NCBI RefSeq assembly: GCF_037095735.1
Contig: NZ_JBAWKD010000006.1
Span: 124,001 to 188,000, forward strand
Length of the DNA: 64,000 nucleotides
Reading direction: 5' to 3'
From: Frigidibacter sp037095735
Lineage (GTDB): Bacteria; Pseudomonadota; Alphaproteobacteria; Rhodobacterales; Rhodobacteraceae
Program-made: the position numbers and the translations under genes
In this document: piece by piece, positions 7,509 to 18,185 of the stretch
Layout of the letters: each line of letters begins with the position of its first letter
Numbering within the stretch: the stretch's first letter is position 1
The notes under the pieces: model-generated
Databases searched by the model: none
What the model was told of the DNA's origin: nothing
Seen by the model: only the letters and a program-made list of their open reading frames with translations

Positions 7509-8783
7509 ATGTCCAAGGCAGCCCAGATGATCGAGCCCGAAACCGCGCAGATTGTTGCCTGCACGGTGTCCCGTGACGTGTCCAACTTCGATCTGCTGAT
7601 CGAGGACATGGAGACCGAGCTGGGCGAAAGCTGGGGCGATCTCGGATTTGCCGAGGCCCTGCGCTTCCTGGACCAGCCCGAGGCCCAGGCCCTGCAGTTC
7701 GTGGCGGTGGCGCTGGACGAAGAGGACGAGGCCGACGTGCCCGAGGTCGCGGCGATCATCGCCCGCGCCAAGGAGAAGCGCATCCGCGTCCTGCTGATCG
7801 TCGAGACGTTGAGCCCGGCCGCCCTGCACCAGCTGATGAAGCTTGGTGCCGATGACTTCCTGCCCTACCCCCTGCCGCAGAACGCCCTGCACGAGGCGAT
7901 CGAGCGGCTGAACGAGGCGCCGCAGGTGCCGGCCGGCCTGCCGGCCGACTGGGCGCAGGTGCCCGTTCCCCCTGCCCCGCGCGGCGGCGCCGGCAAGCAT
8001 GACGGCGTGGTGCTGCCGGTCCACGGCCTTGCCGGCGGCGTCGGCTCGACCACCTTCGCGGTCAACCTCGCCTGGGAACTGGCGACGATGGCCAAGGAGA
8101 ACGGTCCCCGCGTCTGCCTGCTGGACTTCGACTTCCAGATGGGCGCCACGGCGACCTATCTCGACCTGCCGCGCCGCGACGTGGTCTTCGACATGCTGTC
8201 GGACACCTCGAAGCTGGATGCCGAAACGCTGCAGCTGTCGATGGTGACCTTCAACGACAAGCTGCACGTGCTGACCGCCCCGGGCGAGATGCTGCCGCTG
8301 GACATCGTCAGCTCGGAAGACATCAACCGCATCATCGACACCGCGCGCAGCTGCTTCGACTTCGTGGTCGTCGACATGCCCTCGACCGTGGTGCAATGGA
8401 CCGAGGCGGTGCTGACCCAGGCCCATGTCTACTTCGCCGAGATCGAGCTCGACATGCGCTCGGCCCAGAACACGCTGCGCATGATCCGGGCGCTGCGCGC
8501 CGAAGACCTGCCGCTGGAAAAGCTGCGCTACGTGCTGAACCGCGCCCCCGGGCTGACCGACCTCCCCGCCAAGGCCCGGGTCAAGCGTTTGGCCGAGAGC
8601 CTCGACATCAAGATCGAGCTGCAGATGCCCGACGGCGGTCGCCAGGTCACCCAGGCCAACGACCACGGCCTGCCGCTGGCCCTGCACGGGGCGACGAAGA
8701 AAAGCGCGCTGCGCAAGGAAATCGCCAAGCTCGCGAAATCGCTTTTCGAGCTGAACCGCGCTGCCGAGACCGCCAAGCTCTGA
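7509..8783 (+). CDS. cpaE: Tad pilus localisation ATPase-like protein CpaE/TadZ
   Basis: A 424-residue protein with a receiver-like N-terminal domain (about residues 12-135) and a ParA/MinD-type domain (about 165-415). Family members sit at the cell pole and direct assembly of the Tad machine. The deviant Walker A reads LAGGVGSTT (174-182): the signature lysine is Ala175 and the P-loop lysine is Ser180, whereas classical members have KGGVGKTT. This fits the TadZ branch that binds nucleotide poorly or not at all. ATG 7509 lies just after a GAAGGG/GAGG stretch. The cpaF gene follows after 38 bases. Confidence 0.92.
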   Translation: MSKAAQMIEPETAQIVACTVSRDVSNFDLLIEDMETELGESWGDLGFAEALRFLDQPEAQALQFVAVALDEEDEADVPEVAAIIARAKEKRIRVLLIVETLSPAALHQLMKLGADDFLPYPLPQNALHEAIERLNEAPQVPAGLPADWAQVPVPPAPRGGAGKHDGVVLPVHGLAGGVGSTTFAVNLAWELATMAKENGPRVCLLDFDFQMGATATYLDLPRRDVVFDMLSDTSKLDAETLQLSMVTFNDKLHVLTAPGEMLPLDIVSSEDINRIIDTARSCFDFVVVDMPSTVVQWTEAVLTQAHVYFAEIELDMRSAQNTLRMIRALRAEDLPLEKLRYVLNRAPGLTDLPAKARVKRLAESLDIKIELQMPDGGRQVTQANDHGLPLALHGATKKSALRKEIAKLAKSLFELNRAAETAKL

Positions 8784-8821
8784 CCCTCCCAGACTGCCAG
8801 ACGTCAGGATAATCCGCCGCC

Positions 8822-10285
<1,464 letters not shown>

Positions 10286-10309
10286 CGTATCGTTCCGAGG
10301 ATCCCGACC

Positions 10310-11278
10310 ATGGTGCTGAGTGCCGCGCCCCTGATCTACATCGTCGTCTTCGTCGCGGTGCTGCTGCTGGTCGAAGGGATCTACCTTCTGGCCTTCGGCA
10401 AGTCGATCAGCCTCAACAGCCGCGTGAACCGCCGGCTCGAGATGCTCGACAAGGGTGCCAAGCGCGAGCAGGTGCTGGAACAGCTCCGCAAGGAGGCCAG
10501 CCAGCATCTCGCGGCGAACGGCATCCCGCTCTATTCGCTGCTGGCCGCCAAGGCGCAGAAGGCCAACATCGCCTTCAGCCCGCGGCAGCTGGTGATGATG
10601 ATGGGCGTGCTCAGCGCCGTGGCCTATGTCGGTCTCGGCATCGGCACCGAGGCGAGCCCGGCGGTGCGCGCGCTTCTGTCCGTGCTGATGGGCGTCGGCG
10701 GCGTGTTCCTGTGGGTGAACGGCAAGGCCAACAAGCGCATCGCGCTGCTGGAAGAGCAGCTGCCCGACGCGATCGAGCTGATGGTGCGCAGCCTGCGCGT
10801 CGGCCACCCGTTCTCGGCCGCGATCCAAATCGTCGCCAAGGAGGTCGCCGATCCGCTGGGCAGCGAATTCGGGATGATCGCCGACGAGGCCGCCTATGGC
10901 CGCGACATCACCGAAAGCCTCAAATCGCTGGCGGAACGCACCGACATGCAGGACCTTCGCTTCCTTGCCGTCGCGGTGACGATCCAGCAGCAGTCCGGCG
11001 GCAACCTGGCAGAGATCCTCGACGGTCTGGCCAAGGTCGTGCGCGCCCGGTTCCGCCTGTTCCGCCGCGTGAAGGCGATCACCGCCGAGGCGAAATGGTC
11101 CGGCACCTTCCTGTCCGGCTTCCCGCTGGTGGCGCTGGTCGGCATCCAGGTGCTGAAGCCCGACTATTACGACGGGGTCAAGGACACCCCCGCCTTCATC
11201 CCCGCGGCGATCGCCGTCGGCGCGATGCTCGCCGTCAACGTCCTGTTCATGAAGATCATGACCACGATCAAGGTGTGA
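10310..11278 (+). CDS. tadB: Tad pilus inner-membrane platform protein TadB
   Basis: A 322-residue polytopic protein with a GspF-like domain. An N-terminal membrane helix spans residues 7-27, two more helices lie around 85-130, a cytoplasmic T2SS-F domain covers about 140-260 (with the LPDAIELMVRSLRVG start typical of TadB), and the C-terminal helices come after the LKPDYY turn. With TadC it forms the inner-membrane platform that the CpaF motor turns. tadC starts 7 bases after its stop. Confidence 0.94.
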   Translation: MVLSAAPLIYIVVFVAVLLLVEGIYLLAFGKSISLNSRVNRRLEMLDKGAKREQVLEQLRKEASQHLAANGIPLYSLLAAKAQKANIAFSPRQLVMMMGVLSAVAYVGLGIGTEASPAVRALLSVLMGVGGVFLWVNGKANKRIALLEEQLPDAIELMVRSLRVGHPFSAAIQIVAKEVADPLGSEFGMIADEAAYGRDITESLKSLAERTDMQDLRFLAVAVTIQQQSGGNLAEILDGLAKVVRARFRLFRRVKAITAEAKWSGTFLSGFPLVALVGIQVLKPDYYDGVKDTPAFIPAAIAVGAMLAVNVLFMKIMTTIKV

Positions 11279-11285
11279 GGCCGCC

Positions 11286-12257
11286 ATGCTGACCGAGATC
11301 AACGACCTTCTCGTCGCCCGATTCGGCCCGCTGGGCCCGCTCTATGCCGTCGGCGCGCTTGGCCTGCTGATGATTGCCGTCACCATCCCGCTGTTCCTGA
11401 ACCGCGCGCCCGATCCGCTGAAGAAGCTGAAGGACGACGGCAAGGAGGGCCGCGGCAAGGATGGCGAGCGTCGGGCGCTGCGCACCGGCCGGTCAGACAA
11501 GCTCGACAAGTTCGCCACCTTCCTCGAACCGAAGACGGAAGAGGAGATGACGAGCGCGCGCCTGAAGATGATGCGCGCCGGCTATCGCGGCAAGAATTCC
11601 GTCCGGACCTTCCACGCCATCCAGTTCACCGTCGCCATCGGCGCGCTGATCCTTGGCACCGTCTATTCGCTGCTGAAATCCTCGATGGGCGATGTGCCGG
11701 CCTCGCAGATGGCCATGTACACGCTGCTGCCGGCGGCGGCGGGTTATTACCTGCCGCGCTACTGGCTCGACAAGCGGATCGAAGCCCGCCAGAAGCAGAT
11801 GCAGAACGGCTTCCCCGACGCGCTCGACATGCTTCTGGTCTGCGTCGAGGCCGGTCAGTCGCTGGACCAGGCGATCATCCGCGTCGCGAAAGAGCTCGAG
11901 ATGGGCTACCCCGCGCTGGCCGAGGAATTCGAGATCGTCGCCTACGAGGTCAAGGCCGGGAAAGAGAAATCCTCGGTTCTGCGCGCCTTCGCCGAGCGTT
12001 CGGGCGTCACCGACATCGCCAGCTTCGTGACGGTGATGATCCAGTCGGCGCAGTTCGGCACGTCCATCGCCGAAGCGCTGCGCGTCTACGCCGCCGACAT
12101 GCGCGACAAGCGCGTGATGCGCGCGGAAGAGTTGGCGAACAAGCTGCCGACAAAGATCACGCTGGGCACGATGATGTTCACCGTGCCGCCGCTGCTGGTG
12201 ATCCTTGTGGGGCCGTCCATTTACTCTATCATCCAGCTGTTCGGTAATTTTAAGTAA
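11286..12257 (+). CDS. tadC: Tad pilus inner-membrane platform protein TadC
   Basis: A 323-residue partner of TadB with the same architecture: N-terminal helix (about residues 18-38), a helix pair near 105-165, a T2SS-F domain beginning FPDALDMLLVCVEAGQSLDQ (about 175-290), and a closing helix rich in Pro/Leu/Val. The D-M-L-L-V-C-V-E-A-G signature separates TadC from TadB. The ribosome binding site overlaps the end of tadB, so the two are probably translated in a fixed ratio. Confidence 0.94.
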   Translation: MLTEINDLLVARFGPLGPLYAVGALGLLMIAVTIPLFLNRAPDPLKKLKDDGKEGRGKDGERRALRTGRSDKLDKFATFLEPKTEEEMTSARLKMMRAGYRGKNSVRTFHAIQFTVAIGALILGTVYSLLKSSMGDVPASQMAMYTLLPAAAGYYLPRYWLDKRIEARQKQMQNGFPDALDMLLVCVEAGQSLDQAIIRVAKELEMGYPALAEEFEIVAYEVKAGKEKSSVLRAFAERSGVTDIASFVTVMIQSAQFGTSIAEALRVYAADMRDKRVMRAEELANKLPTKITLGTMMFTVPPLLVILVGPSIYSIIQLFGNFK

Positions 12258-12274
12258 ACGACGGCGAGACTTTC

Positions 12275-12859
12275 GTGAGATCCGGCGCGCAGGCCAGGTT
12301 CCTGCCCCTTCTGATGCTGTGCACGGCCTGCCTCGCGGCGGGCTGTTCGCGTGATGGCAGCAACCCCTATGCTCCCTCTGGCGTGGCCCGCGGGGCCGAG
12401 GCCATCGACGGGCTCACCGTCGGCCACCGGCTGATGGAGGCGGGCGAATTCGACCTCGCGCTCAAGGCCTATTACCGCGCCGCGGTCGAGCATGGCACCA
12501 CGGTCGACGTGCTGTCGGCGATCGGTTCGGCCGATCTGCGGCTGGGTCGCCTGGGGCAGGCCGAACAGATGCTGCGCCGGGCCATCGACGCCGACGAGCG
12601 CTTCGTGCCCGCCTGGAACAATCTCGGCGTGGTGCTGATGGAAAAGAATGAGCTCTCCGAGGCCGCGCAAGTGTTCCGCACGGCCTATGCGCTAGACAGT
12701 GGCAACTCTGACGAGATCCGCGAAAATCTGCGCCTTGCCCTCGCGAAGATGGACGCCCCCCGCTATGATCCGCAGGAAGAACCGGCGGAGTACAAGCTGG
12801 TGCGGCGCGGTTACGGGGAATACCTTCTGCTCGGCGCCGCGAAAGGCAACGCGCAGTAG
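12275..12859 (+). CDS. tadD: TPR lipoprotein TadD
   Basis: A 194-residue outer-membrane or periplasmic lipoprotein. The GTG start is followed by a signal peptide with lipobox LAAGC (Cys about residue 25) and then tetratricopeptide repeats. The clearest repeat lies around AWNNLGVVLMEKNELSEAAQVFRTAYALD (given in part; residues about 111-140). TadD-type proteins are needed for pilus secretion and probably act as a scaffold for the outer-membrane complex. It lies 17 bases after tadC and 8 bases before a second TPR lipoprotein gene. Confidence 0.88.
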   Translation: MRSGAQARFLPLLMLCTACLAAGCSRDGSNPYAPSGVARGAEAIDGLTVGHRLMEAGEFDLALKAYYRAAVEHGTTVDVLSAIGSADLRLGRLGQAEQMLRRAIDADERFVPAWNNLGVVLMEKNELSEAAQVFRTAYALDSGNSDEIRENLRLALAKMDAPRYDPQEEPAEYKLVRRGYGEYLLLGAAKGNAQ

Positions 12860-12867
12860 GAGAAGCC

Positions 12868-13734
12868 ATGCGTCATCCTGTCATCGTCGCGCTCTGCCTG
12901 GGCGCGGCCACGCTCGCCGCCGGCTGCAACCGCACGACCTCGGATGCCGAGGTTAAGCGCGCGGTGAAAGAGGCGGGCGTCGTCGAGGAAAACAACATCA
13001 GCGACATCATGCTGACGGTCGCGGACCCGAACGAGGCGGTCTCCTACTTCACCCGCACGCTCGAGGAACGTCCAAACGACGTGACAGCCAAGCGCGGCCT
13101 CGCGGGCTCGCTGGTCAAGGCCAAGCGCCCGGCAGAGGCGATCAAGCTCTGGACCGAGATCGCCGAGGGCCCCGAGGGCACGCCCGACGACCGGGTGCAA
13201 CTGGCCGACGCCCTGATCCGCGACAACCAGTGGAAACCGGCCGAGGCGCAGCTGAACCGCGTGCCCCCGACCCACGAGACCTACGAGCGCTACCGGCTCG
13301 AGGCGATGGTGGCCGACTACAACAAGAACTGGAAGAAGGCCGACAGTTTCTACGAAACCGCCGCCGGCCTGACGACGCGCCCGGCCAACGTGCTGAACAA
13401 CTGGGGCTATTCCAAGCTGAACCGCCGCGACTTCGCCGGCGCGGAAAAGCTGTTCACCGACGCGCTGAAATACGACGGCACGATGTTCACCGCCAAGAAC
13501 AACCTGGTCATGGCCCGCGCCGGGCAGCGCAAATACGATCTGCCGATCGTCGAGATGACCCAGACCGAACGGGCGATGCTGCTGTACACGGCGGCGCTGA
13601 CCGCGATCAAGCAGGGCGACCTGCAGACCGGCAAGAGCCTGCTGCGCGACGCGGTCGAGACCCATCCCCAGCATTTCGACGAGGCCGCCCGCGCGCTGGC
13701 CGCGCTCGAGGGCAGCCCGGTGTCGCAGGGCTGA
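12868..13734 (+). CDS. Second TPR lipoprotein of the Tad locus
   Basis: A 288-residue lipoprotein with lipobox LAAGC (Cys about residue 20) and several degenerate tetratricopeptide repeats. These include VLNNWGYSKLNRRDFAGAEK around residues 176-195, which has the same helix-turn-helix spacing as TadD. Tandem TadD-like genes are common in alphaproteobacterial Tad loci. Its partner is unknown, but its place between tadD and the prepilin peptidase argues for a role in pilus assembly. It is followed by the peptidase gene after only 4 bases. Confidence 0.85.
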   Translation: MRHPVIVALCLGAATLAAGCNRTTSDAEVKRAVKEAGVVEENNISDIMLTVADPNEAVSYFTRTLEERPNDVTAKRGLAGSLVKAKRPAEAIKLWTEIAEGPEGTPDDRVQLADALIRDNQWKPAEAQLNRVPPTHETYERYRLEAMVADYNKNWKKADSFYETAAGLTTRPANVLNNWGYSKLNRRDFAGAEKLFTDALKYDGTMFTAKNNLVMARAGQRKYDLPIVEMTQTERAMLLYTAALTAIKQGDLQTGKSLLRDAVETHPQHFDEAARALAALEGSPVSQG

Positions 13735-13738
13735 TCGG

Positions 13739-14260
13739 ATGCTGGGCACCACGCCGCAGACCGCCTCGCTGGTCTTCCTGCTGCTGCTGGCGCCGGTCGC
13801 CTTCTATGTCTGCTGGACCGACCTGCGCTGGATGAAGATCCGCAATCGCACAGGGCTTCTGGTGCTGGCAATCTTCGCCGTCGCCGGGGGTCTGGTCCTG
13901 CCGCCCGAGATCTGGGCCTGGCGCTGGCTGAACGCGGTCGTGGTGCTGGCGATCGGCTTCTTCCTAACGGTCGCGGCGGGCGTCGGCGCGGGCGATGCCA
14001 AATACGCGGCGGCGGTCGCGCCCTTCGTCGCCCCCGCGCATGCGGCACTGCTGCTGCCGATCTTCGCGGCCTTCCTGCTGGGCGCCTTCGCCGCGCATCG
14101 CGGCCTGCGCGCCCTGCCCGTCGTGCGCGCCGCCACGCCCGACTGGGTCAGCTGGACCCGCGCGGACTTCCCGATGGGCCTCGCCATCTCGGGCACGATC
14201 GTCACCTACCTGGCCCTGACCGCCTTCCCCGAACAGGCCGCCGCGCTGCTCAACCGCTGA
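13739..14260 (+). CDS. cpaA: Prepilin peptidase (A24 family, TadV/CpaA)
   Basis: A 173-residue polytopic aspartic protease that removes the leader of the Flp prepilins. The two catalytic aspartates are visible: Asp28 in CWTDLRWMKI and Asp86 in the GxGD motif (GAGD, residues 83-86). Length and the lack of an N-methylase domain are typical of the short TadV/CpaA type. Four to six hydrophobic segments fill the sequence. It is the last gene of the close-packed cpaE-tadV series; the ATPase downstream is about 140 bases away. Confidence 0.93.
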   Translation: MLGTTPQTASLVFLLLLAPVAFYVCWTDLRWMKIRNRTGLLVLAIFAVAGGLVLPPEIWAWRWLNAVVVLAIGFFLTVAAGVGAGDAKYAAAVAPFVAPAHAALLLPIFAAFLLGAFAAHRGLRALPVVRAATPDWVSWTRADFPMGLAISGTIVTYLALTAFPEQAAALLNR

Positions 14261-14401
14261 CAGGCATCGCGCCGGAAAATTTCGCGCGCCGCGCCCCTGC
14301 ATCTGCCCGCTTCTGCCACGATGCTGCCCCGATGGCAGGCTTTACTCGCGCCATGTCCCCCGCGGGTGCTGCCGCCCCGCCCTTCGCGAGTGCGCTGCCC
14401 C

Positions 14402-15712
14402 GTGACCCTTCAGACCCTGCCCAGCTTCGCCCCACCGGCGCCCCGGACCATGGAAGAGACCGGCCTTGGCGCGGTGCTGATGCGCGACATCTTCCTGAAG
14501 ACGATGTTCCGCATGAACCTGACGCTGGTCTCGGATCTCGCGCGGATCTGCTCGGTGCAGACCGCCATCGCGCAGGAGCTGATCGACCTTTGCCGCGGAC
14601 AGCGACTGGTCGAGGCGATGGGCACGCTGCACGCCAATTCGGGCAACGAGATGGGCTACCAGCTGACCGATGCCGGCAAGGCGCGGGCGCTGGATGCCTT
14701 GGCCCAGTCGGAATATTTCGGCGCGATGCCGGTGCCTCTGGAGAGCTACCGCGCCCAGGTCCAGCGCCAGTCGATCCGCAACATCACGATCACCCGCGAC
14801 CGTCTGATCGGTTCGATGGGCCACCTGATCCTGCCGCCGCACCTTCTGGACCAGCTGGGCCCCGCCGTCGGCTCGGGCCGATCGATCCTGATGTACGGCC
14901 CGCCCGGCAACGGCAAATCCTCGATCTCGAACGGGATCCGCGATGCGATCGGCGAGCGGATCTACGTTCCGCGCGCCATTGAATATTCCGGCCAGATCAT
15001 CGCGGTCTATGACCCGATCGTGCATTCCGCGGCCGAATCGGCGGTGGACGACCCGGGCTCGCTGCGCCGCACCTCGAACCGGTTCGACAACCGCTATGTC
15101 TTCTGCGAGCGCCCGACGGTGGTGACGGGGGGCGAGCTGTCGCTGGACATGCTCGACCTCACCTTCAACCCGGTCGCCCGCACCTATACCGCGCCCCTGC
15201 AGCTGAAATCCTCGGGCGGCGTCTTCATCGTCGATGACCTCGGCCGTCAGGCCGAACCGCCGCAGAAGCTGGTTAACCGCTGGATCGTGCCGCTCGAGGA
15301 AAGCCGCGACATCCTTGCCCTGCAATCGGGCGAGAAGTTCGAGGTGCCCTTCGACACGCTGGTGATCTTCTCGACCAACTTCCATCCCAACCAGATCTTC
15401 GACAAGGCCGCGCTGCGCCGGATCTTCTACAAGATCAAGATCGACGGGCCGGATCAGGAGGGCTTCCTGAAGATCTTCGCGATGGTGGCGAAAAAGAAGG
15501 GCGTGCCGCTGGATCAGGCGGCCCTCGTGCACCTGCTGCGCAACAAGTATCCGACCATCGACAACGTCTATGCGAACTACCAGCCGGGCTTCCTGATCGA
15601 CCAGATCCTGTCGATCTGCAAATACGAACGGATCGAGCCGCAGATGTCGCCCGACCTGATGGACCGCGCCTGGGCCAACATGTTCGTCGAAGACAGCGAC
15701 ATCGTGCACTGA
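14402..15712 (+). CDS. AAA-family ATPase downstream of the Tad genes
   Basis: About 436 residues. The N-terminal part (residues 20-110) looks like a small helical, winged-helix-like domain. An ATPase core follows with Walker A GPPGNGKS (166-173), a Walker-B-like GVFIVDDLGRQ, and sensor-like VIFSTNFHPNQIFDKAALRR. The remainder is helical. It is a recognisable conserved family of predicted ATPases often found with pilus genes in alphaproteobacteria, but I know of no assigned function. The start is uncertain: GTG 14402 and ATG 14450 are both possible and neither has a good ribosome binding site. A role in pilus biogenesis is inferred only from position. Confidence 0.8.
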   Translation: MTLQTLPSFAPPAPRTMEETGLGAVLMRDIFLKTMFRMNLTLVSDLARICSVQTAIAQELIDLCRGQRLVEAMGTLHANSGNEMGYQLTDAGKARALDALAQSEYFGAMPVPLESYRAQVQRQSIRNITITRDRLIGSMGHLILPPHLLDQLGPAVGSGRSILMYGPPGNGKSSISNGIRDAIGERIYVPRAIEYSGQIIAVYDPIVHSAAESAVDDPGSLRRTSNRFDNRYVFCERPTVVTGGELSLDMLDLTFNPVARTYTAPLQLKSSGGVFIVDDLGRQAEPPQKLVNRWIVPLEESRDILALQSGEKFEVPFDTLVIFSTNFHPNQIFDKAALRRIFYKIKIDGPDQEGFLKIFAMVAKKKGVPLDQAALVHLLRNKYPTIDNVYANYQPGFLIDQILSICKYERIEPQMSPDLMDRAWANMFVEDSDIVH

Positions 15713-15754
15713 CCAACATGGTCGAACCGCTCCGGCGACCCTAGATTGCCGGGC

Positions 15755-18175
15755 ATGGAAGCCCTGCCCGCCCCGATCCGAACCTGGTTCTCTGCCCGCG
15801 GCTGGGCCCTGCATCCGCATCAGCAAGAGATGGTGGCCCGTTCCCAGGACCCTGCCACGTTGTTGGTCGCGCCGACGGGCGGCGGCAAGACGCTTGCAGG
15901 ATTCCTGCCAACGCTGGGTGAACTGGCCGTCGATCCGCGCCCCGGGTTGCACACGCTCTACATTTCGCCGTTGAAGGCGCTTGCCGCGGACATCCGCCGC
16001 AACCTGACCCGGCCGGTGGCCGAGATGGGTCTGCCGATCCGGGTCGAGGATCGCACCGGCGACACGTCATCCACCCGGCGCAAGGCGCAGCGGGCCGATC
16101 CGCCACAGATCCTGCTGACCACGCCGGAAAGCCTCGCCCTGCTTTTGTCCTACGAGGATGCACCGCGGGTCTTTGCCACGCTGCAGCGCGTGATCGTCGA
16201 CGAGATCCATGCGCTGGCCGAATCGAAGCGTGGTGATCAGCTGATGCTGAACCTCGCGCGTCTCTCGACCCATGCGCCGGCCCTGCGCCGCGTCGGCCTG
16301 TCGGCCACGGTCGAGGATCCTCCGGCGCTGGCACGGTTTCTCAGCTGCGGCGATACGCCCTGCGAGGTGCTGATCGCCGACCTCGGCCCCAATCCGGACA
16401 TCGCCATGCTAGAAACGCGCGAGCCACCGCCATGGGCAGGCGGCGGTGGGCGCTACGCGATCCCCGACATACTCGAAGAGGTGAAGGCCCATCGCATCAC
16501 CTTGATCTTTCACAACACCAGGGCGCAGGCGGAACTGTTCTTCCACGCCCTCTGGCTGCAGAATTCCGACAACCTTCCGATCGGCATCCATCACGGCTCT
16601 CTCGCGCGCGAGGCCCGCGAGAAGGTCGAGGCGGCGATGGTCGAGGGGCGGCTGCGGGCCGTGGTCGCGACCGGCTCCCTCGACCTCGGGATCGACTGGG
16701 GCGACGTGGATCTGGTGATCCAGGTCGGCGCCCCGAAGAACGTGAAGCGGCTCGTGCAGCGTATCGGCCGTGCCAACCACCGCTACAACGCCCCCTCTAA
16801 GGCGCTGCTGGTGCCCGCAAACCGTTTCGAGGTCATCGAGTGTCGCGCCGCACTCGAGGCGGTGCGCGCCCATGACCTCGACGGCAGCGCGCGCGGGCCC
16901 GGGCCGCTCGACGTGCTCTGCCAGCACATCCTCGCCACGGCCTGTGCCGGGCCGTTCCGTGCCGCGGCGCTTCTGGCAGAAATCCGCACCGCCGGCCCCT
17001 ACCGCACCCTCAGCCGCGCCGCCTTCGACGACTGCCTCGATTTCTGCGCCACCGGCGGCTACGCGCTGCGCGCCTACGACCGCTGGCAGCGGATCGTCGA
17101 GCGCGACGGGCTCTGGCAACTGCGCGACCCGCGCGCCGCGCGCGGCATCCGCATGAATCTTGGCACCATCGTCGACACCGAGAAGCTGAAGGTCCGCCTG
17201 CGCGGCCGCGGCGGCGCACCGCTGGGCGAGGTCGAAGAGGGCTTCGCCGCCAGCCTCACCGCCGGGGACAGCTTCCTGATCGGCGGCGAGATCGTCCGCT
17301 TCGACGGGCTGCGCGAGATGACGGTCGAGGTCAGCCGCGCCCCCGCGCGCGAACCGAAGATCGCGGTCTACGACGGCACCAAATTCGCCGCCTCGACCGA
17401 ACTGATGGACCGAACGCTGGAGATCCTGAACGACCCCGACCGCCAGCGCGCCCTGCCCCTGCCGATCCGCCAATGGGTGGCCCTGCAGGCAGAGGTCAGC
17501 CAGATGCCGCAGCGCGACCGGCTTCTGGTCGAGAGCTTTCCCTTCGAGGGCCGCGAGCATCTGGCAATCTGGTCCTTCGCCGGACGCAATGCGCAGCAGA
17601 CGCTGGGCCTGCTGGTCACCAAGCGGATGGAGGATGCGGGGCTCGCCCCCCTCGGCTTCGTCGCCACCGACTATGCGACGCTGGTCTGGGGGCTGGAGCG
17701 GGTCACCGATCTTGCCCCGCTGCTCGACGCCGGTGCCCTGCACGAAGGGCTCGAGACCTGGCTCGCCGCAAATGCGCTGATGAAGCGCGCCTTCCGTGAC
17801 GTGGCCACCATCGGCGGCCTGATCGAGCGCAACCTGCCGGGGCAGCGACGCAGCGGCCGACAGGCAACTTTTTCAACCGACATCCTCTACGACACCCTGC
17901 GCCGGCACGATCCGGATCACCTTTTCCTGCGCATCACCCGCGACGCCGCCCTCAGCGGGCTGGTCGATTTCGGCCGCATCGACGAGATGCTGGACCGCAC
18001 CCGCGGCCGGCGCGACCTGCTGCGTCTCGACCGCGTTCCGCCCCTCGCGGCGCCGATGTTCCTCGAACGCGGCCGGGTGCCGATCGCCGGGGCCGGCCGC
18101 GAGCGCCTGCTGGCCGATGCGGCAGAGCAGCTGCTGCAGGCGGCAGGGCTTGGCAGCGGCTGGACCGGGGGCTAA
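15755..18175 (+). CDS. Ligase-associated DNA damage response DEXH-box helicase (Lhr-like)
   Basis: An 806-residue superfamily 2 helicase. RecA domain 1 holds TGGGKT (residues 41-46) and DEIH (149-152) with SPLKALAAD and TTPESL. RecA domain 2 holds ATGSLDLGIDWGDVDLV and QRIGRANHR. A long C-terminal Lhr-core/WH region follows, and the last third is unique to this subfamily. The family travels with an ATP-dependent DNA ligase, a putative exonuclease and the phosphoesterase PdeM. Here only PdeM follows (10 bases downstream); the ligase and exonuclease are not in the window. ATG 15755 gives the canonical N-terminus. A role in DNA repair comes from the family, not from this sequence. Confidence 0.92.
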   Translation: MEALPAPIRTWFSARGWALHPHQQEMVARSQDPATLLVAPTGGGKTLAGFLPTLGELAVDPRPGLHTLYISPLKALAADIRRNLTRPVAEMGLPIRVEDRTGDTSSTRRKAQRADPPQILLTTPESLALLLSYEDAPRVFATLQRVIVDEIHALAESKRGDQLMLNLARLSTHAPALRRVGLSATVEDPPALARFLSCGDTPCEVLIADLGPNPDIAMLETREPPPWAGGGGRYAIPDILEEVKAHRITLIFHNTRAQAELFFHALWLQNSDNLPIGIHHGSLAREAREKVEAAMVEGRLRAVVATGSLDLGIDWGDVDLVIQVGAPKNVKRLVQRIGRANHRYNAPSKALLVPANRFEVIECRAALEAVRAHDLDGSARGPGPLDVLCQHILATACAGPFRAAALLAEIRTAGPYRTLSRAAFDDCLDFCATGGYALRAYDRWQRIVERDGLWQLRDPRAARGIRMNLGTIVDTEKLKVRLRGRGGAPLGEVEEGFAASLTAGDSFLIGGEIVRFDGLREMTVEVSRAPAREPKIAVYDGTKFAASTELMDRTLEILNDPDRQRALPLPIRQWVALQAEVSQMPQRDRLLVESFPFEGREHLAIWSFAGRNAQQTLGLLVTKRMEDAGLAPLGFVATDYATLVWGLERVTDLAPLLDAGALHEGLETWLAANALMKRAFRDVATIGGLIERNLPGQRRSGRQATFSTDILYDTLRRHDPDHLFLRITRDAALSGLVDFGRIDEMLDRTRGRRDLLRLDRVPPLAAPMFLERGRVPIAGAGRERLLADAAEQLLQAAGLGSGWTGG

Positions 18176-18185
18176 GGCAGGCGGG

